Positions 16,103 to 25,206 of a stretch of DNA of 64,000 nucleotides are shown in pieces. Made by a program: the position numbers and the translations under genes. Numbering within the stretch: the stretch's first letter is position 1; every line of letters begins with the position of its first letter. This DNA is from Vicinamibacterales bacterium (GTDB lineage Bacteria; Acidobacteriota; Vicinamibacteria; Vicinamibacterales; UBA823). The DNA lies in the NCBI GenBank assembly GCA_036012125.1, contig DASCOS010000025.1, positions 86,741-150,740 of the forward strand. The letters are read 5' to 3'. The notes beneath the pieces were generated by a model. The model had not been told where the DNA came from and made no database searches. It worked only from the letters and a program-made list of their open reading frames with translations.

Positions 16103-17608
16103 TTACCAGCTCGCCCGCACACCAAATACCAAAACACAAATCACTAGCATGAGACAAAGATAGACAAACAAATCACCCGTCCACCCGTATACCGTCTTGA
16201 CATTAATCCATCGCACATCAGCTACGACTCTAGCATTTTCAAACAATTCGGTCTGTGCAAGCACACGGCCGTAGGGATCGACCACACCGCTTATACCGGT
16301 GTTCGCGGCACGTACAAGGTAGCGTCCCTGCTCGATGGCCCGCATGGCCGCCTGCGAAAAATGCTGATGCGGTGCTGATGTTCGCCCAAACCAAGCATCG
16401 TTCGTGATCGTTGTAAGGAGTTCACTGCCCGCCAAAACAGCCGAACGCACCAAACTTGGATATACCACCTCGTAGCATATCGCGCTACTGAATCGATGCC
16501 CATTCATCGAAAAGGTGATGGTTTCGGTGCCAGGTGAAAAATCCGGCACACTTTCAACAAGCTTATCGGCAAAAAACAGAAAGCGTCTATATGGCACATA
16601 CTCTCCGAACGGCACAAGATGAATTTTCCGGTAGGTCGGTCGGTCAATCCCAGTAGGACCAACGTGAAAGGCTGAATTGTAGTAGTGAAAACCGTCGGTT
16701 TCTTCACTCTCTTCACTACCGAACAGGATATGGGAACCGGTTTCCTTGGCAAGATTTTGAATTGCTACAACCGTGCCAACATCCTGATCAAACGGGAGTG
16801 GAAGCGCCGATTCCGGCCAAATCAAGAGCTTCGCACCATCCGCGGCCGCGGAGCGACTCGCCGACAGGTAAGTGTCCAGGATGGACGTCCGAAAACCGGG
16901 ATCATGTTTTTGATCCTGTGCCACATTCCCCTGGATCATCGCTACGCGAACTGGTTCACCTTCGTTAATCAGTGTATTTTGACTAAGACGCCATTGGCCC
17001 CAACACGCAATTAAGACTGCAATGCCAAGGACAACACCGCCAGTAGTCAGCCGGCGGCGATCCACTCTAACGGCAATACTGGCCAAAGCTCCATTAACAA
17101 GGACGATGAGAAATGAAATACCATAGACCCCGAACACGCTCGCCAACTGGGCTACGGGTAGAACTTCAGCCTGGGAATAGCCGAGAAGTGCCCAGGGGAA
17201 ACCGCCGAACAGGTAACCTCGGCCAAACTCGCTAACAACCCACGCGGCCGATGTGGTAACAAGGCCAACAGTTACGCTAATTGAGATGCCGCGGATCGCC
17301 ATCACTGCGAACAGCCCAAAAAAAATGGCTAAGTAAAATACGAGTAGAGCGTTCACAGCCAAGGCCGTTGGCCATGCCAAACCGCCGTAAGTCATCATAA
17401 CTTCACTAATCCAGTAGAGCGTCCCGGCAAATGCGACTGCACCCGTGGCCAAGCCGAGCCCGAATGCACGCTGGACTTGTATACCTTTCGCACTACCTAG
17501 CGCTGCAAGTAGTGGCACCAGCGCAACCCAAGCCAACGCGGGTTGGCCGAATTTTGGAAAACTCAGTGCGAGAAGAACGCCGGAAAGAATGGCTAGCGGG
17601 TAATCCAG
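16103..17608 (-). CDS. lnt: apolipoprotein N-acyltransferase
   Basis: Inner-membrane enzyme adding the third acyl chain to lipoproteins. Several membrane helices precede a nitrilase-type domain with the Glu-Lys-Cys triad: Glu in WPESALPLPF, Lys in YRKIHLVPFGEY, Cys in SAICYEVVYP (about 266, 328 and 378 counting from 17608, close to E. coli 267, 335, 387). The first standard start codon in frame is TTG 17536, which would remove part of the first helix. The frame stays open upstream and encodes LDYPLAILSGVLLALSFPKF, so I extend to CTG 17608, overlapping the end of the SPOR gene; ATT start codons inside this stretch are also possible. Total about 501 residues. The stop lies 18 bp before prfB. 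Confidence 0.88.
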   Translation of the reverse strand: MDYPLAILSGVLLALSFPKFGQPALAWVALVPLLAALGSAKGIQVQRAFGLGLATGAVAFAGTLYWISEVMMTYGGLAWPTALAVNALLVFYLAIFFGLFAVMAIRGISISVTVGLVTTSAAWVVSEFGRGYLFGGFPWALLGYSQAEVLPVAQLASVFGVYGISFLIVLVNGALASIAVRVDRRRLTTGGVVLGIAVLIACWGQWRLSQNTLINEGEPVRVAMIQGNVAQDQKHDPGFRTSILDTYLSASRSAAADGAKLLIWPESALPLPFDQDVGTVVAIQNLAKETGSHILFGSEESEETDGFHYYNSAFHVGPTGIDRPTYRKIHLVPFGEYVPYRRFLFFADKLVESVPDFSPGTETITFSMNGHRFSSAICYEVVYPSLVRSAVLAGSELLTTITNDAWFGRTSAPHQHFSQAAMRAIEQGRYLVRAANTGISGVVDPYGRVLAQTELFENARVVADVRWINVKTVYGWTGDLFVYLCLMLVICVLVFGVRASW

Positions 17609-18156
17609 GGCTTGAACTTTTCTTCCTGCTCGAGACGAAGACGAACGTGCTCGGCATCAGCACGGTCCTGATACCGGCCGACGCGGACACGAAACATCTC
17701 CCCTGGTACGCCAGGCGGGGGATCGAGCAAATAAGCGGGGTATCCTTTATCCGAAAGTTGGTCTCGAATTACCTCGGCGCTAGCACGACCGGTTAGTGCT
17801 GCTACCTGTACCGTAAAAGGTTCCAATGGCAACACTTGCTCGCTGGGACCTATGGTCGCGGCGCGTTCGTCTTCCAGGGACGATTCAGAGGGTTCAGCGT
17901 ATAACTCGTCTGCGATTTCCGTATTAGCCTCGTCAATAGGCTGAGTCCAATTAGGCAGCTCGTCCCCAATTACTTGGCCACCTCGACCGATACTATCCGC
18001 AATCGGTGTTGACCCCGACGCTTGGCGAGCACCAACACCGCGCCCAACGAGCACACCACACAGAAAGATCGCCACGGACACAACAGTCGTGGCCATAAAG
18101 AGGAAAACGAGTTGCTTGCCACTCAGCTGAATTTCACGAAAACCGTCATCCGACAT
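17593..18156 (-). CDS. SPOR-domain single-pass membrane protein
   Basis: Protein of 187 residues: short cytoplasmic N-terminus, one membrane helix (about 17-39, QLVFLFMATTVVSVAIFLCG), an acidic linker, and a C-terminal SPOR domain (about 112-187) beginning EPFTVQVAALTGRASAEVIR and ending KFKPWITR. SPOR domains bind glycan strands lacking stem peptides at division sites, so a septal or cell-wall role is likely. ATG 18156 is chosen over 18186 because the latter lies inside the slipin gene and adds a basic stretch. It sits between slipin and lnt on the same strand. Confidence 0.82.
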   Translation of the reverse strand: MSDDGFREIQLSGKQLVFLFMATTVVSVAIFLCGVLVGRGVGARQASGSTPIADSIGRGGQVIGDELPNWTQPIDEANTEIADELYAEPSESSLEDERAATIGPSEQVLPLEPFTVQVAALTGRASAEVIRDQLSDKGYPAYLLDPPPGVPGEMFRVRVGRYQDRADAEHVRLRLEQEEKFKPWITR

Positions 18157-18169
18157 GGTCTGATGCCTG

Positions 18170-18940
18170 TTATGTCGACGGCTCACTCGCTCCGGAGGTC
18201 TTGCGCAGCATGTTCAACAACTCGACCGGTAACGGAAAGACAATCGTCGAGTTCTTCTCGGAGGCAATCTCGGTCAGAGTCTGCAGGTATCGGAGCGTAA
18301 TTGCATTCGGCTCAGTGGCGAGTACGGCCGCCGCCTGCGAAAGTTGCTCCGACGCAGTGTACTCACCCTCAGCATGAATGATTTTAGCACGTTTCTCGCG
18401 TTCCGCCTCAGCCTGTCGAGCCATCGCTCGCTGCATGTCGGGTGGAAGATCGACGTGTTTAACCTCAACTGCTGAAACCTTAATTCCCCACGCGTCGGTA
18501 TTTTGATCGAGAATGCCTTGGAGGTCTTGATTGAGACGTTCACGCTGGGACAACAGGCCGTCAAGCTCCACCTGGCCAAGCACGCTGCGTAAGGTAGTCT
18601 GCGCTAATTGGGACGTCGCATAATGGAAATTCTCAACTTCGACAATGGCACGGCCAGGTTCCATTACGCGGAAATAGACAACTGCATTGACCTTCACGGA
18701 AACATTGTCCCGCGTGATAACGTCTTGTGGCGGCACGTCCATCACGATCGTGCGGAGGCTCACCCGAACAATACGATCAATCGGTGCAAAGACAAGGATC
18801 ACGCCAGGACCCTTCGAATGTGGTAGCAACTTGCCAAGACGGAAGATGACGCCACGCTCATACTCATTCAAAATCTTGATTGAGCTGATCAAGTACAACA
18901 CCACGATCAGGCCGAATACTGCAATAGGGGATACATTCAT
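18170..18940 (-). CDS. slipin (stomatin-like SPFH-domain membrane protein)
   Basis: A 256-residue SPFH-domain protein with an N-terminal membrane hairpin (2-20) and the slipin pattern [18 protein letters not shown] (here [14 protein letters not shown]), [17 protein letters not shown] and [16 protein letters not shown] coiled helix rich in Ala-Glu-Arg ([12 protein letters not shown]) follows. Slipins form membrane rings and pair with NfeD proteases. Here nfeD is directly upstream and the genes overlap by ATGA (18937-18940), which predicts translational coupling and a joint complex. Confidence 0.92.
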   Translation of the reverse strand: MNVSPIAVFGLIVVLYLISSIKILNEYERGVIFRLGKLLPHSKGPGVILVFAPIDRIVRVSLRTIVMDVPPQDVITRDNVSVKVNAVVYFRVMEPGRAIVEVENFHYATSQLAQTTLRSVLGQVELDGLLSQRERLNQDLQGILDQNTDAWGIKVSAVEVKHVDLPPDMQRAMARQAEAEREKRAKIIHAEGEYTASEQLSQAAAVLATEPNAITLRYLQTLTEIASEKNSTIVFPLPVELLNMLRKTSGASEPST

Positions 18941-20352
18941 TGCTTATCTCCTCCTTGTAGGGCTGACGCCAGTCGACGGACAGTGAGCGTGAGACCGTTC
19001 ACTCCGACCACCTTAACCTGGTCACCCTCGGCGATTGGCTCCGTGCCTGTCGCCGACCAAATTTCACCGTGGGCCACGACTTGGCCAGAACCGCCTGCCT
19101 CAAACGTCGTGAGTGCGCGCCCAATCTCATCGATCATGCCCGCACGGCCCGTTACAGCTCGTCGACGCTGCGCCGCAACGCCCAGCCTCGCCAGGAAGAA
19201 AACGATGCCTGAAAGCGCGAGCGTCATCGGAAGCACCATCGACAACCCAATTTGCAACTCTGGCATCGGTGAATCGATCAACATGAGCGAACCTAAAGCG
19301 ATACTGACAACACCACCCAACGCTAACATCCCGAAACTGGTTACCATCGCTTCTAGGACCAGCAGTCCAAGACCGAATCCAATAAGAACAACACCAGCTA
19401 AATTCACCGGCAGCACCTGAAACGCGAAGAACGCCAGTAAGAGACAGAGTCCACCGACAACACCAGGTAGAATTGCACCAGGATTCCACAATTCGATCGT
19501 TAGACCTAGAGTGCCGAGGCTGAAAAGAATGTAGGCCACCTCCGGCCGTGCAATCACGCTCAACACTTGCTGACGCCATGTCATCTGTAGCCGCTCGACC
19601 CGAGCATCGGCCGTCCGCAGCCTGACCTCACGTCCGTCAAACCTGGTAATCAAACGACCGTCGAGCACCTCTAAGAGACTGTCTAAGTCCGATGTGACGA
19701 TATCGATCAGTGGTGGTTCAGCCTCAGCAGCTTCGTCTTCAGTAAACGCTCTACTCTCAATTACTGCCTGCTCAGCGAACTCAACATTACGATTGCGTTG
19801 AGTCGCCAGGGATCGAGCAAAAGCCGCTACATCCGATGCGGCCTTTTCGGATACGGCCTCGTCGAGTTGTTGTCCGCTGCCGCTAACAGGATGGGCTGCC
19901 CCAATGTGGGTACCCGGCGCCATGGCAGCCACGTCTGCCGCAATCGTGATCAGAAAGCCAGCTGACGCAGCACGCGCACCACTTGGAGCTACGAATACAA
20001 CAACTGGCGTCTTAGCCGAAATCATGCGTGATGTGATCGATCGTGTCGACTCAACCAACCCACCAGGTGTCCGTAGGGTGAATACGACTAGGTCGGCATC
20101 GGCCGCATCCGCACGGTCAATCACCTGTACCATGTACTCAGCCGAAACAGGATGGATTATGGCATCCACCTCAGCCACCAGCACGAGTGGACGATTTGAT
20201 GTTGAAGGGGCTACTGTCTGACGACTGAACACAGTCGTTGAACTCAATAACAACAGGACAAACAGGATCGGACTCAGGCGCGCTAAGGCAGGCTGAACGA
20301 GTAGAGCCTGCAGCCAGGCCTTACGGGCCAATCTCTTCATAATCAACAACAC
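18937..20352 (-). CDS. nfeD: NfeD-family membrane serine protease (ClpP-class, long form)
   Basis: Protein of 471 residues with signal or anchor segment (about 24-43), a ClpP-like protease domain, four or five membrane helices (about 255-385) and a C-terminal OB-fold NfeD domain (about 400-465). The catalytic Ser is in [15 protein letters not shown], with [14 protein letters not shown] after it and a Lys in VSEKAASDV, matching the Ser-Lys dyad of archaeal PH1510, which cleaves the hydrophobic end of p-stomatin. GTG 20352 is used because AAGGGA lies 7 nt upstream; ATG 20340 is in frame. It is coupled to the downstream slipin gene. Confidence 0.9.
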   Translation of the reverse strand: MLLIMKRLARKAWLQALLVQPALARLSPILFVLLLLSSTTVFSRQTVAPSTSNRPLVLVAEVDAIIHPVSAEYMVQVIDRADAADADLVVFTLRTPGGLVESTRSITSRMISAKTPVVVFVAPSGARAASAGFLITIAADVAAMAPGTHIGAAHPVSGSGQQLDEAVSEKAASDVAAFARSLATQRNRNVEFAEQAVIESRAFTEDEAAEAEPPLIDIVTSDLDSLLEVLDGRLITRFDGREVRLRTADARVERLQMTWRQQVLSVIARPEVAYILFSLGTLGLTIELWNPGAILPGVVGGLCLLLAFFAFQVLPVNLAGVVLIGFGLGLLVLEAMVTSFGMLALGGVVSIALGSLMLIDSPMPELQIGLSMVLPMTLALSGIVFFLARLGVAAQRRRAVTGRAGMIDEIGRALTTFEAGGSGQVVAHGEIWSATGTEPIAEGDQVKVVGVNGLTLTVRRLASALQGGDKQ

Positions 20353-20375
20353 TCAGGAATCCCTTAGCCTCTGCA

Positions 20376-20409
20376 GCGCGCTCGCTCTTCGTAAGCTAAC
20401 GGAGCGCGC
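20376..20409. repeat. GC-rich inverted repeat upstream of nfeD
   Basis: GCGCGCTC at 20376-20383 pairs with GAGCGCGC at 20402-20409 around an 18-nt loop that can fold a further 3-bp stem. It lies 24 bp before the nfeD start, in the divergent gap with mobA, so it could be a 5'-leader hairpin or a protein-binding site. No family of RNA element is recognised. Confidence 0.35.
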
Positions 20410-20528
20410 AGACTGTGTCAACGCACCAAAATCGATGAAAACAGGCTAAGTTTAATCAACTCGGGAGACTACACCTTCCCCACTTTTTCCGAACCTCACG
20501 CCTTTTTTGATAAGGTTACCGCTGGCGC

Positions 20529-21155
20529 ATGTGTACGGCGGCCATTATCGCCGGTGGTGAAGCGCGGCGACTCAACGGGCGAGTGAAAGGGACCCTACCA
20601 TTTGGCACGACCAGTCTCGTCGAACGCCAGATCGCGGTTCTCCGAGCGATAACTGAGAAACTTCTGATTATCACCAACAACGAAAGCGCCTACACCGGAC
20701 TGGGCGTACCGGTGATCAACGACGAAATCCCAGGTTCTGGTGCGATCGGTGGAATCTATACGGCACTCGTGCACGCCACCGTGGACCCTGTGCTGGTCGT
20801 GGCCTGTGACATGCCGTTCATTAATGAACCGTTCTTGCGTCTTCTCGTCAATGCCGACCGGTCTGCTGATGTGACCATTCCGAAAACCGCCAATGGTTAC
20901 GAACCAATGTGTGCATGTTACTCCCGACGGTGCGCATCACGCTTGCGGCAGCAAATCAACAACGGCGCGCTCAAGATTCAGGAACTACTACCGCACCTAC
21001 GAGTCCGAGAGGTTGGAATAAACGAGATTGCACCGCATGATCCGAGCGGCCTACTCTTCTCCAACGTAAATACACCCGATGATTACGCCAGGGCGCTTCA
21101 GCACCTAGACTCCGGTCATTCGATGTTATCGAGTCCAGAACTACCCAAGAAGTAA
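20529..21155 (+). CDS. mobA: molybdenum cofactor guanylyltransferase
   Basis: A 208-residue nucleotidyltransferase that links GMP to molybdopterin. The N-terminal signature IIAGGEARRLNGRVKGTLPF holds the GTP-binding loop and the conserved Lys. PGSGAIGGIYTAL and VVACDMPFI (metal-binding Asp) follow. C-terminal TPDDYARAL is typical. Start ATG 20529 has no convincing ribosome site nearby. It is 11 bp upstream of argS and probably co-transcribed with it. No other molybdopterin gene is in the window. A role as another NTP-transferase of the MobA-like group cannot be excluded. Confidence 0.85.
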   Translation: MCTAAIIAGGEARRLNGRVKGTLPFGTTSLVERQIAVLRAITEKLLIITNNESAYTGLGVPVINDEIPGSGAIGGIYTALVHATVDPVLVVACDMPFINEPFLRLLVNADRSADVTIPKTANGYEPMCACYSRRCASRLRQQINNGALKIQELLPHLRVREVGINEIAPHDPSGLLFSNVNTPDDYARALQHLDSGHSMLSSPELPKK

Positions 21156-21166
21156 AACCAGACCAC

Positions 21167-23182
21167 ATGATTCTTCCGATTCACGAACTCATAAAGACAC
21201 AAATAAGAGCGGTGGCAAAACGGCTCTACGGTCTCGACGACACCGCACTGCCATCAATTACTATTCAGATACCGCCAAACCGTACCATTGGCGATCTAGC
21301 CGTACCGGTAGCGTTTGAACTGGCAAAGGTCGCGCGCAAAGCGCCACGAGTAATTTCTACGGAGCTCGTTGACGCGCTGGGTGAGATTGATGGTGTTACC
21401 GCCATTGAGCCCTCTCCGAACGGATACATTAACTTCTTTCTCGATCGTCGATCTTTTCTGACCAATCGAATCAACCTGCCTGTTCAGCAAGATTCCATAG
21501 GCGTCAGTCAAGGTAAAACCATTGTTGAACACACGGCGATCAATCCTAACAAGGCCGCGCACATCGGGCACCTCCGGAACGCAGTGCTCGGAGATACGTT
21601 GAGCCAACTTCTACGTTTCCAAGGCCATCACGTCGAGGTTCAAAACTACATCGATGATACGGGAGTACAGGTCGCCGATATGGTCGTGGCTTTTCGTGAG
21701 CTGGAATCGATGGGTCTGGACAAAGTCAAATCAGAAGCCAGGAAAACAAACTTCGATCACTACTGCTGGGATTTGTATACAAGAGTAACCGAGTGGTACG
21801 AAGCCGATTCAAGCCGACTCCGTCTGAGATCCGAGGCCTTGCAGGCACTGGAAGCTGGCAACAATGAAATGGCCGACACAGCTGCGATAATCGCCGACCA
21901 CATCGTCCGCTGTCATTTGGCAACGATGGCAAGACTGAAGATCAACTACGACCTACTTACCTGGGAAGGCGACATTCTCAGGCTGCGCTTTTGGGCTCGC
22001 GCCTTCGACATCCTGACCAAAGCCGGCGTAATGTTTCAGCCGAAGGAAGGTAAACTCGCGGGCTGCTGGGTAATGCAGTTGAGTGACCAGACCACTACCG
22101 CTTCCGAAAACCCGTCGAACAACACGGCTGTTGAACCAGAAGAAGCACGCCTAAAAGTGATTGTCCGATCGGACAACACAGTGACCTACGTTGGCAAGGA
22201 TATCGCCTACCAGTTCTGGAAGTTTGGACTGCTTGGTGCCAATTTTTTCTACCGCCCGTTTAATACCTCGCTTAACGACCAACCGCTATGGGCCACTAGT
22301 TCAAACCCGTCGGTCGAACCTACTGCAACTGCTCCACCGGTGTTTGGATGTGCCGATACCGTCTACAACGTTATAGACACCCGTCAAGCTTATTTACAGC
22401 AACTACTCGCGCAGGCCCTACGGGCTATGGGTTATACCGCCCAAGCCGAACACTCAATTCATTTCTCATATGAGATGGTCACGTTGTCCCACAGCACGGC
22501 GCGAGCTTTAGGACTAGAAAACATCGACACGGACCGTCCATTCGTTGAAGTATCAGGCCGCAAAGGCCTCGGCGTAAAGGCCGATGAGCTCCTGGACCGC
22601 CTCGTTGAAGCCGCAAGCCGTGAAGTAACCAAGCGGAATCCGAATTTGCCTGCTGACGAGGCAGCAAGTATCAGCCGTATGATTTCCACCGCAGCTGTGC
22701 GTTACTTCATGATCAAGTTCTCGCGCAGTAAAGTTATTGTCTTCGACATTGACGAAGCTTTGAGTTTTGAAGGGGAAAGTGGTCCATATTTACAATACGC
22801 TGCAGTCCGTGCGAATAATATCTTCAAGAAACTGCACGAGCGGACAGACCTTGATGAGCCTGCCATCATTGAAAAGCTCGGTTCGGTATCTACAGATTGC
22901 CTAGCCCGCGGTGATGGCGATGGCCTGTGGGAACTGGTGCTCGAGTCTGCACGACTCGACGAGGTTGTCGATCAGGCCGTGAGAAGTCTCGAGCCATCCA
23001 TACTAGCCAAGTACTCTTTCGGGCTGGCGCAACTGTTTAACACCTTCTACCACCATCACCCAATCGTGAACGAAGAACAGGCAGAGCTCCAACTCTGGCG
23101 GGCAGGAGCGACGCTCTACTTTAAGACGCAAATGACTCGTGCTTTGGGATTGATAGGGTGCGAGGTTCCCTCTCGAATGTAG
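21167..23182 (+). CDS. argS: arginyl-tRNA synthetase
   Basis: Class I aminoacyl-tRNA synthetase charging tRNA-Arg. It has the N-terminal Add-1-like domain, NPNKAAHIGHLRNAVLGD carrying the HIGH motif, the RSDNTVTYVGKDIAYQFWKFG block, and VSGRKGLGVKADEL in the KMSKS position, with no canonical KMSKS, as in many ArgS. A DALR anticodon-binding domain is at the C-terminus. At 671 residues it is about 100 longer than common bacterial forms. Extra sequence includes low-complexity stretches near SDQTTTASENPSNNTAVE and SNPSVEPTATAPPVF. It ends 8 bp from the converging methyltransferase gene. Confidence 0.94.
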   Translation: MILPIHELIKTQIRAVAKRLYGLDDTALPSITIQIPPNRTIGDLAVPVAFELAKVARKAPRVISTELVDALGEIDGVTAIEPSPNGYINFFLDRRSFLTNRINLPVQQDSIGVSQGKTIVEHTAINPNKAAHIGHLRNAVLGDTLSQLLRFQGHHVEVQNYIDDTGVQVADMVVAFRELESMGLDKVKSEARKTNFDHYCWDLYTRVTEWYEADSSRLRLRSEALQALEAGNNEMADTAAIIADHIVRCHLATMARLKINYDLLTWEGDILRLRFWARAFDILTKAGVMFQPKEGKLAGCWVMQLSDQTTTASENPSNNTAVEPEEARLKVIVRSDNTVTYVGKDIAYQFWKFGLLGANFFYRPFNTSLNDQPLWATSSNPSVEPTATAPPVFGCADTVYNVIDTRQAYLQQLLAQALRAMGYTAQAEHSIHFSYEMVTLSHSTARALGLENIDTDRPFVEVSGRKGLGVKADELLDRLVEAASREVTKRNPNLPADEAASISRMISTAAVRYFMIKFSRSKVIVFDIDEALSFEGESGPYLQYAAVRANNIFKKLHERTDLDEPAIIEKLGSVSTDCLARGDGDGLWELVLESARLDEVVDQAVRSLEPSILAKYSFGLAQLFNTFYHHHPIVNEEQAELQLWRAGATLYFKTQMTRALGLIGCEVPSRM

Positions 23183-23190
23183 GCCTGGCA

Positions 23191-24504
23191 CTAACGTTCG
23201 AGCACTGCCATCAACTCAACGTGAGCCGTATTCGGGAAAAAGTCGAAGCCGTCTAACCGACGGAGACTGTAGCCCGCACCACCTAGTACGGAGAGGTCGC
23301 GTGCAAGTGTGGCAACGTCACACGAAACATAGACAAGCCGGCATGGTCCAGTGTTCGCAATCAAAACCCGCGCCTCACGCGACAGCCCGGTTCGTGGAGG
23401 GTCAATAATCCAGACGCCACGCGAACTGCGCCGCTTCCCTCGTAGGTAGCGCTCGACTGTTCGTCTCACGACGCGCACCCGTCCCCCGGCGGACTGTGCA
23501 TTGGCTACCAAATCTGCCACAGAAATCGGATCGTTTTCTACGGCTGTCACATCATCCGCCCCACACGCTGCAGCTCCCAACGCAAACACACCAACCCCAG
23601 CGTAGAGGTCAACTAGGGGGCCAGGCGTGAGCTCCATAAGAACGCGCTCGACGAGCGTAGCTAGGAGAAACCGATTGCCCTGAAAAAACGCAGGTGGACG
23701 TCGACGGAGAGGAACTTCAGGCACTTGTGACAGCGACGGAAGCATCGTAGACCAAGATTCGATGATTTCTGGCTCACCGATCACGTGTTGAACTGGTTCA
23801 GCGCGTCGCACGGAGGCTGAAACTCCTCCAATGCCTGATACAGCGCCCAGTGACGAGAGTGCTGTGACATCGGCCGGTCGCTCTCGGTCTAGCCAGCAAT
23901 GGATTACTCGCTGTTCACCATCGACCGACTCGGCGAGGTCAATAGCTCTGATAGTGCTGTCAGGAATGTGCGATGAAAATAAAGATTGCAAATCGCCGAT
24001 AACTTTCCCAGTCTCGGTCGAAAGCTGTCCTGTCTTAGCAGCATCACATAGGTGATGCGACCCACTACGTAGAAATCCCACCCGTTTCCCTGCTACATAC
24101 AAACGGGCTCGTAATCGATAACCTTGCTCAAAAGAAGGGGCGATCGTTATGTCTTTTGGAGGCGGAAGTCGCCCGATACGGGCGAACGCATCAGCAACAA
24201 TTTCACGTTTCAGTGAGAGTTGCCGCGAATATGCAATATGGGAAAACACATTCCCGCCGCAGGAGGGATCGCATAACACAGGACGGCGGTCATGGTCAGC
24301 AAGAATGACCTCTTCGGTCGAGGCTACCGGCACGCCACGACGGGAGTGTGCGACCCGTGCCCGGACCCGCTCACCGGGAATTGCTCCGGACACCAATATT
24401 ACACGGCCGTCGTGCCTTGCAATCATCCGGCCGCCAACAGCTGGCCGCTCAATCGCTAGCTCAAGTAGGGCTCCCGAGTCCATCTCGTAGCTCAACCGAT
24501 TCAA
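23191..24504 (-). CDS. TrmA/RumA-type class I SAM-dependent RNA (uracil-5-) methyltransferase
   Basis: Protein of 437 residues with an N-terminal TRAM-like beta domain, a cysteine pair LCDPSCGGNVFSH that may be a reduced version of the RumA iron-sulphur cluster, and a C-terminal methyltransferase domain: DLYAGVGVFALGA (SAM binding), WIIDPPRTGLS, and VSCDVATLARDL with the nucleophilic Cys. This family makes 5-methyluridine in 23S rRNA or tRNA; the exact target is not readable. Start TTG 24504 directly follows the previous gene's stop; ATG 24483 is an alternative and leaves a tidy N-terminus (MDSGALLELAIERPAVGG). Confidence 0.87.
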   Translation of the reverse strand: MNRLSYEMDSGALLELAIERPAVGGRMIARHDGRVILVSGAIPGERVRARVAHSRRGVPVASTEEVILADHDRRPVLCDPSCGGNVFSHIAYSRQLSLKREIVADAFARIGRLPPPKDITIAPSFEQGYRLRARLYVAGKRVGFLRSGSHHLCDAAKTGQLSTETGKVIGDLQSLFSSHIPDSTIRAIDLAESVDGEQRVIHCWLDRERPADVTALSSLGAVSGIGGVSASVRRAEPVQHVIGEPEIIESWSTMLPSLSQVPEVPLRRRPPAFFQGNRFLLATLVERVLMELTPGPLVDLYAGVGVFALGAAACGADDVTAVENDPISVADLVANAQSAGGRVRVVRRTVERYLRGKRRSSRGVWIIDPPRTGLSREARVLIANTGPCRLVYVSCDVATLARDLSVLGGAGYSLRRLDGFDFFPNTAHVELMAVLER

Positions 24505-25206
24505 TTAGGTGGAACTCAAGCGCGGTAGGCCGAGCTGAACCCGTAAACGTTGTTCGACTGCAAGTTTGGTCGCTTCCTCGTACGCAGACTGTGACATCCT
24601 CTCTCGGAAAACACCAAGTTCCGTCGCCACTTCAGCCTCCACAGCTTTAATCGTGGGTTCGTCGGCCACGACCCGAATATCCCGCATCATGGCTCCATCT
24701 AGATTCTGGAGACTCTTGAGGAGGTCGGAACGAACAGAACCGCGTACTGTTTTCGCCTGTTCACGAAGTTCATCAAGGGCACGAACGACGCGATTCAACA
24801 CAACGTGAAGGCCTGGCCAAGGCTCTGGATTCATAAGGCAAGCCGTTAGCCTCGACATCACAGTGGTCAGATGTTTTGGTAGGCTCTTAGCCGTAGCCCG
24901 ACTATCATCGCGCTGGTCAACATCTATCGTGGGACCAACAGACCGCCGCCAATCATCAAATGCACGAAGCACATCGTTCTCGCAGAACTCGATATGCAAT
25001 GGATACCGTCGACTACTCTTACTCTTGGCCTCATACCGTGTTACGCGCTCATCAATACCGCGCATGACTATTTTGAGTGGCAAGCCCTGTTCAGCCCAGC
25101 CGCGTACCAACTCAAAAGCTGGACCAACCAAACGGATGAGGCGACCTCGGTTCTTCTGACAGAGGTAAGTTTCAACAGCCCGACAGTATTCAGCGTAGTC
25201 ACTCAC
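24505..25206 (-). CDS. conserved-looking helical protein of unknown function
   Basis: A 233-residue soluble protein with no signal peptide or membrane segment. The N-terminal half has aromatic and basic patches (YCRAVETYL, LVGPAFELVRGWAEQGLPL, VMRGIDERVTRY); the middle (95-110) is a polar linker; the C-terminal half is strongly alpha-helical (ALDELREQAKTVRGSVRSDL, VAEEATK-like repeats), ending LRVQLGLPRLSST. No catalytic motif is recognised. Start is GTG 25206, overlapping the coaX stop as GTGA, so it is translationally coupled. It sits in the valS-nadC-birA-coaX run. The name-worthy function is unknown; an accessory to the following RNA methyltransferase or a DNA/RNA-binding protein are guesses only. 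Confidence 0.75.
   Translation of the reverse strand: MSDYAEYCRAVETYLCQKNRGRLIRLVGPAFELVRGWAEQGLPLKIVMRGIDERVTRYEAKSKSSRRYPLHIEFCENDVLRAFDDWRRSVGPTIDVDQRDDSRATAKSLPKHLTTVMSRLTACLMNPEPWPGLHVVLNRVVRALDELREQAKTVRGSVRSDLLKSLQNLDGAMMRDIRVVADEPTIKAVEAEVATELGVFRERMSQSAYEEATKLAVEQRLRVQLGLPRLSST

Noticed and set aside
19127..19579. 150-residue minus-strand frame overlapping the NfeD gene
   Set aside because: It lies in a shifted frame inside nfeD, with no ribosome site and Trp/Cys/Arg-rich, non-protein-like composition.
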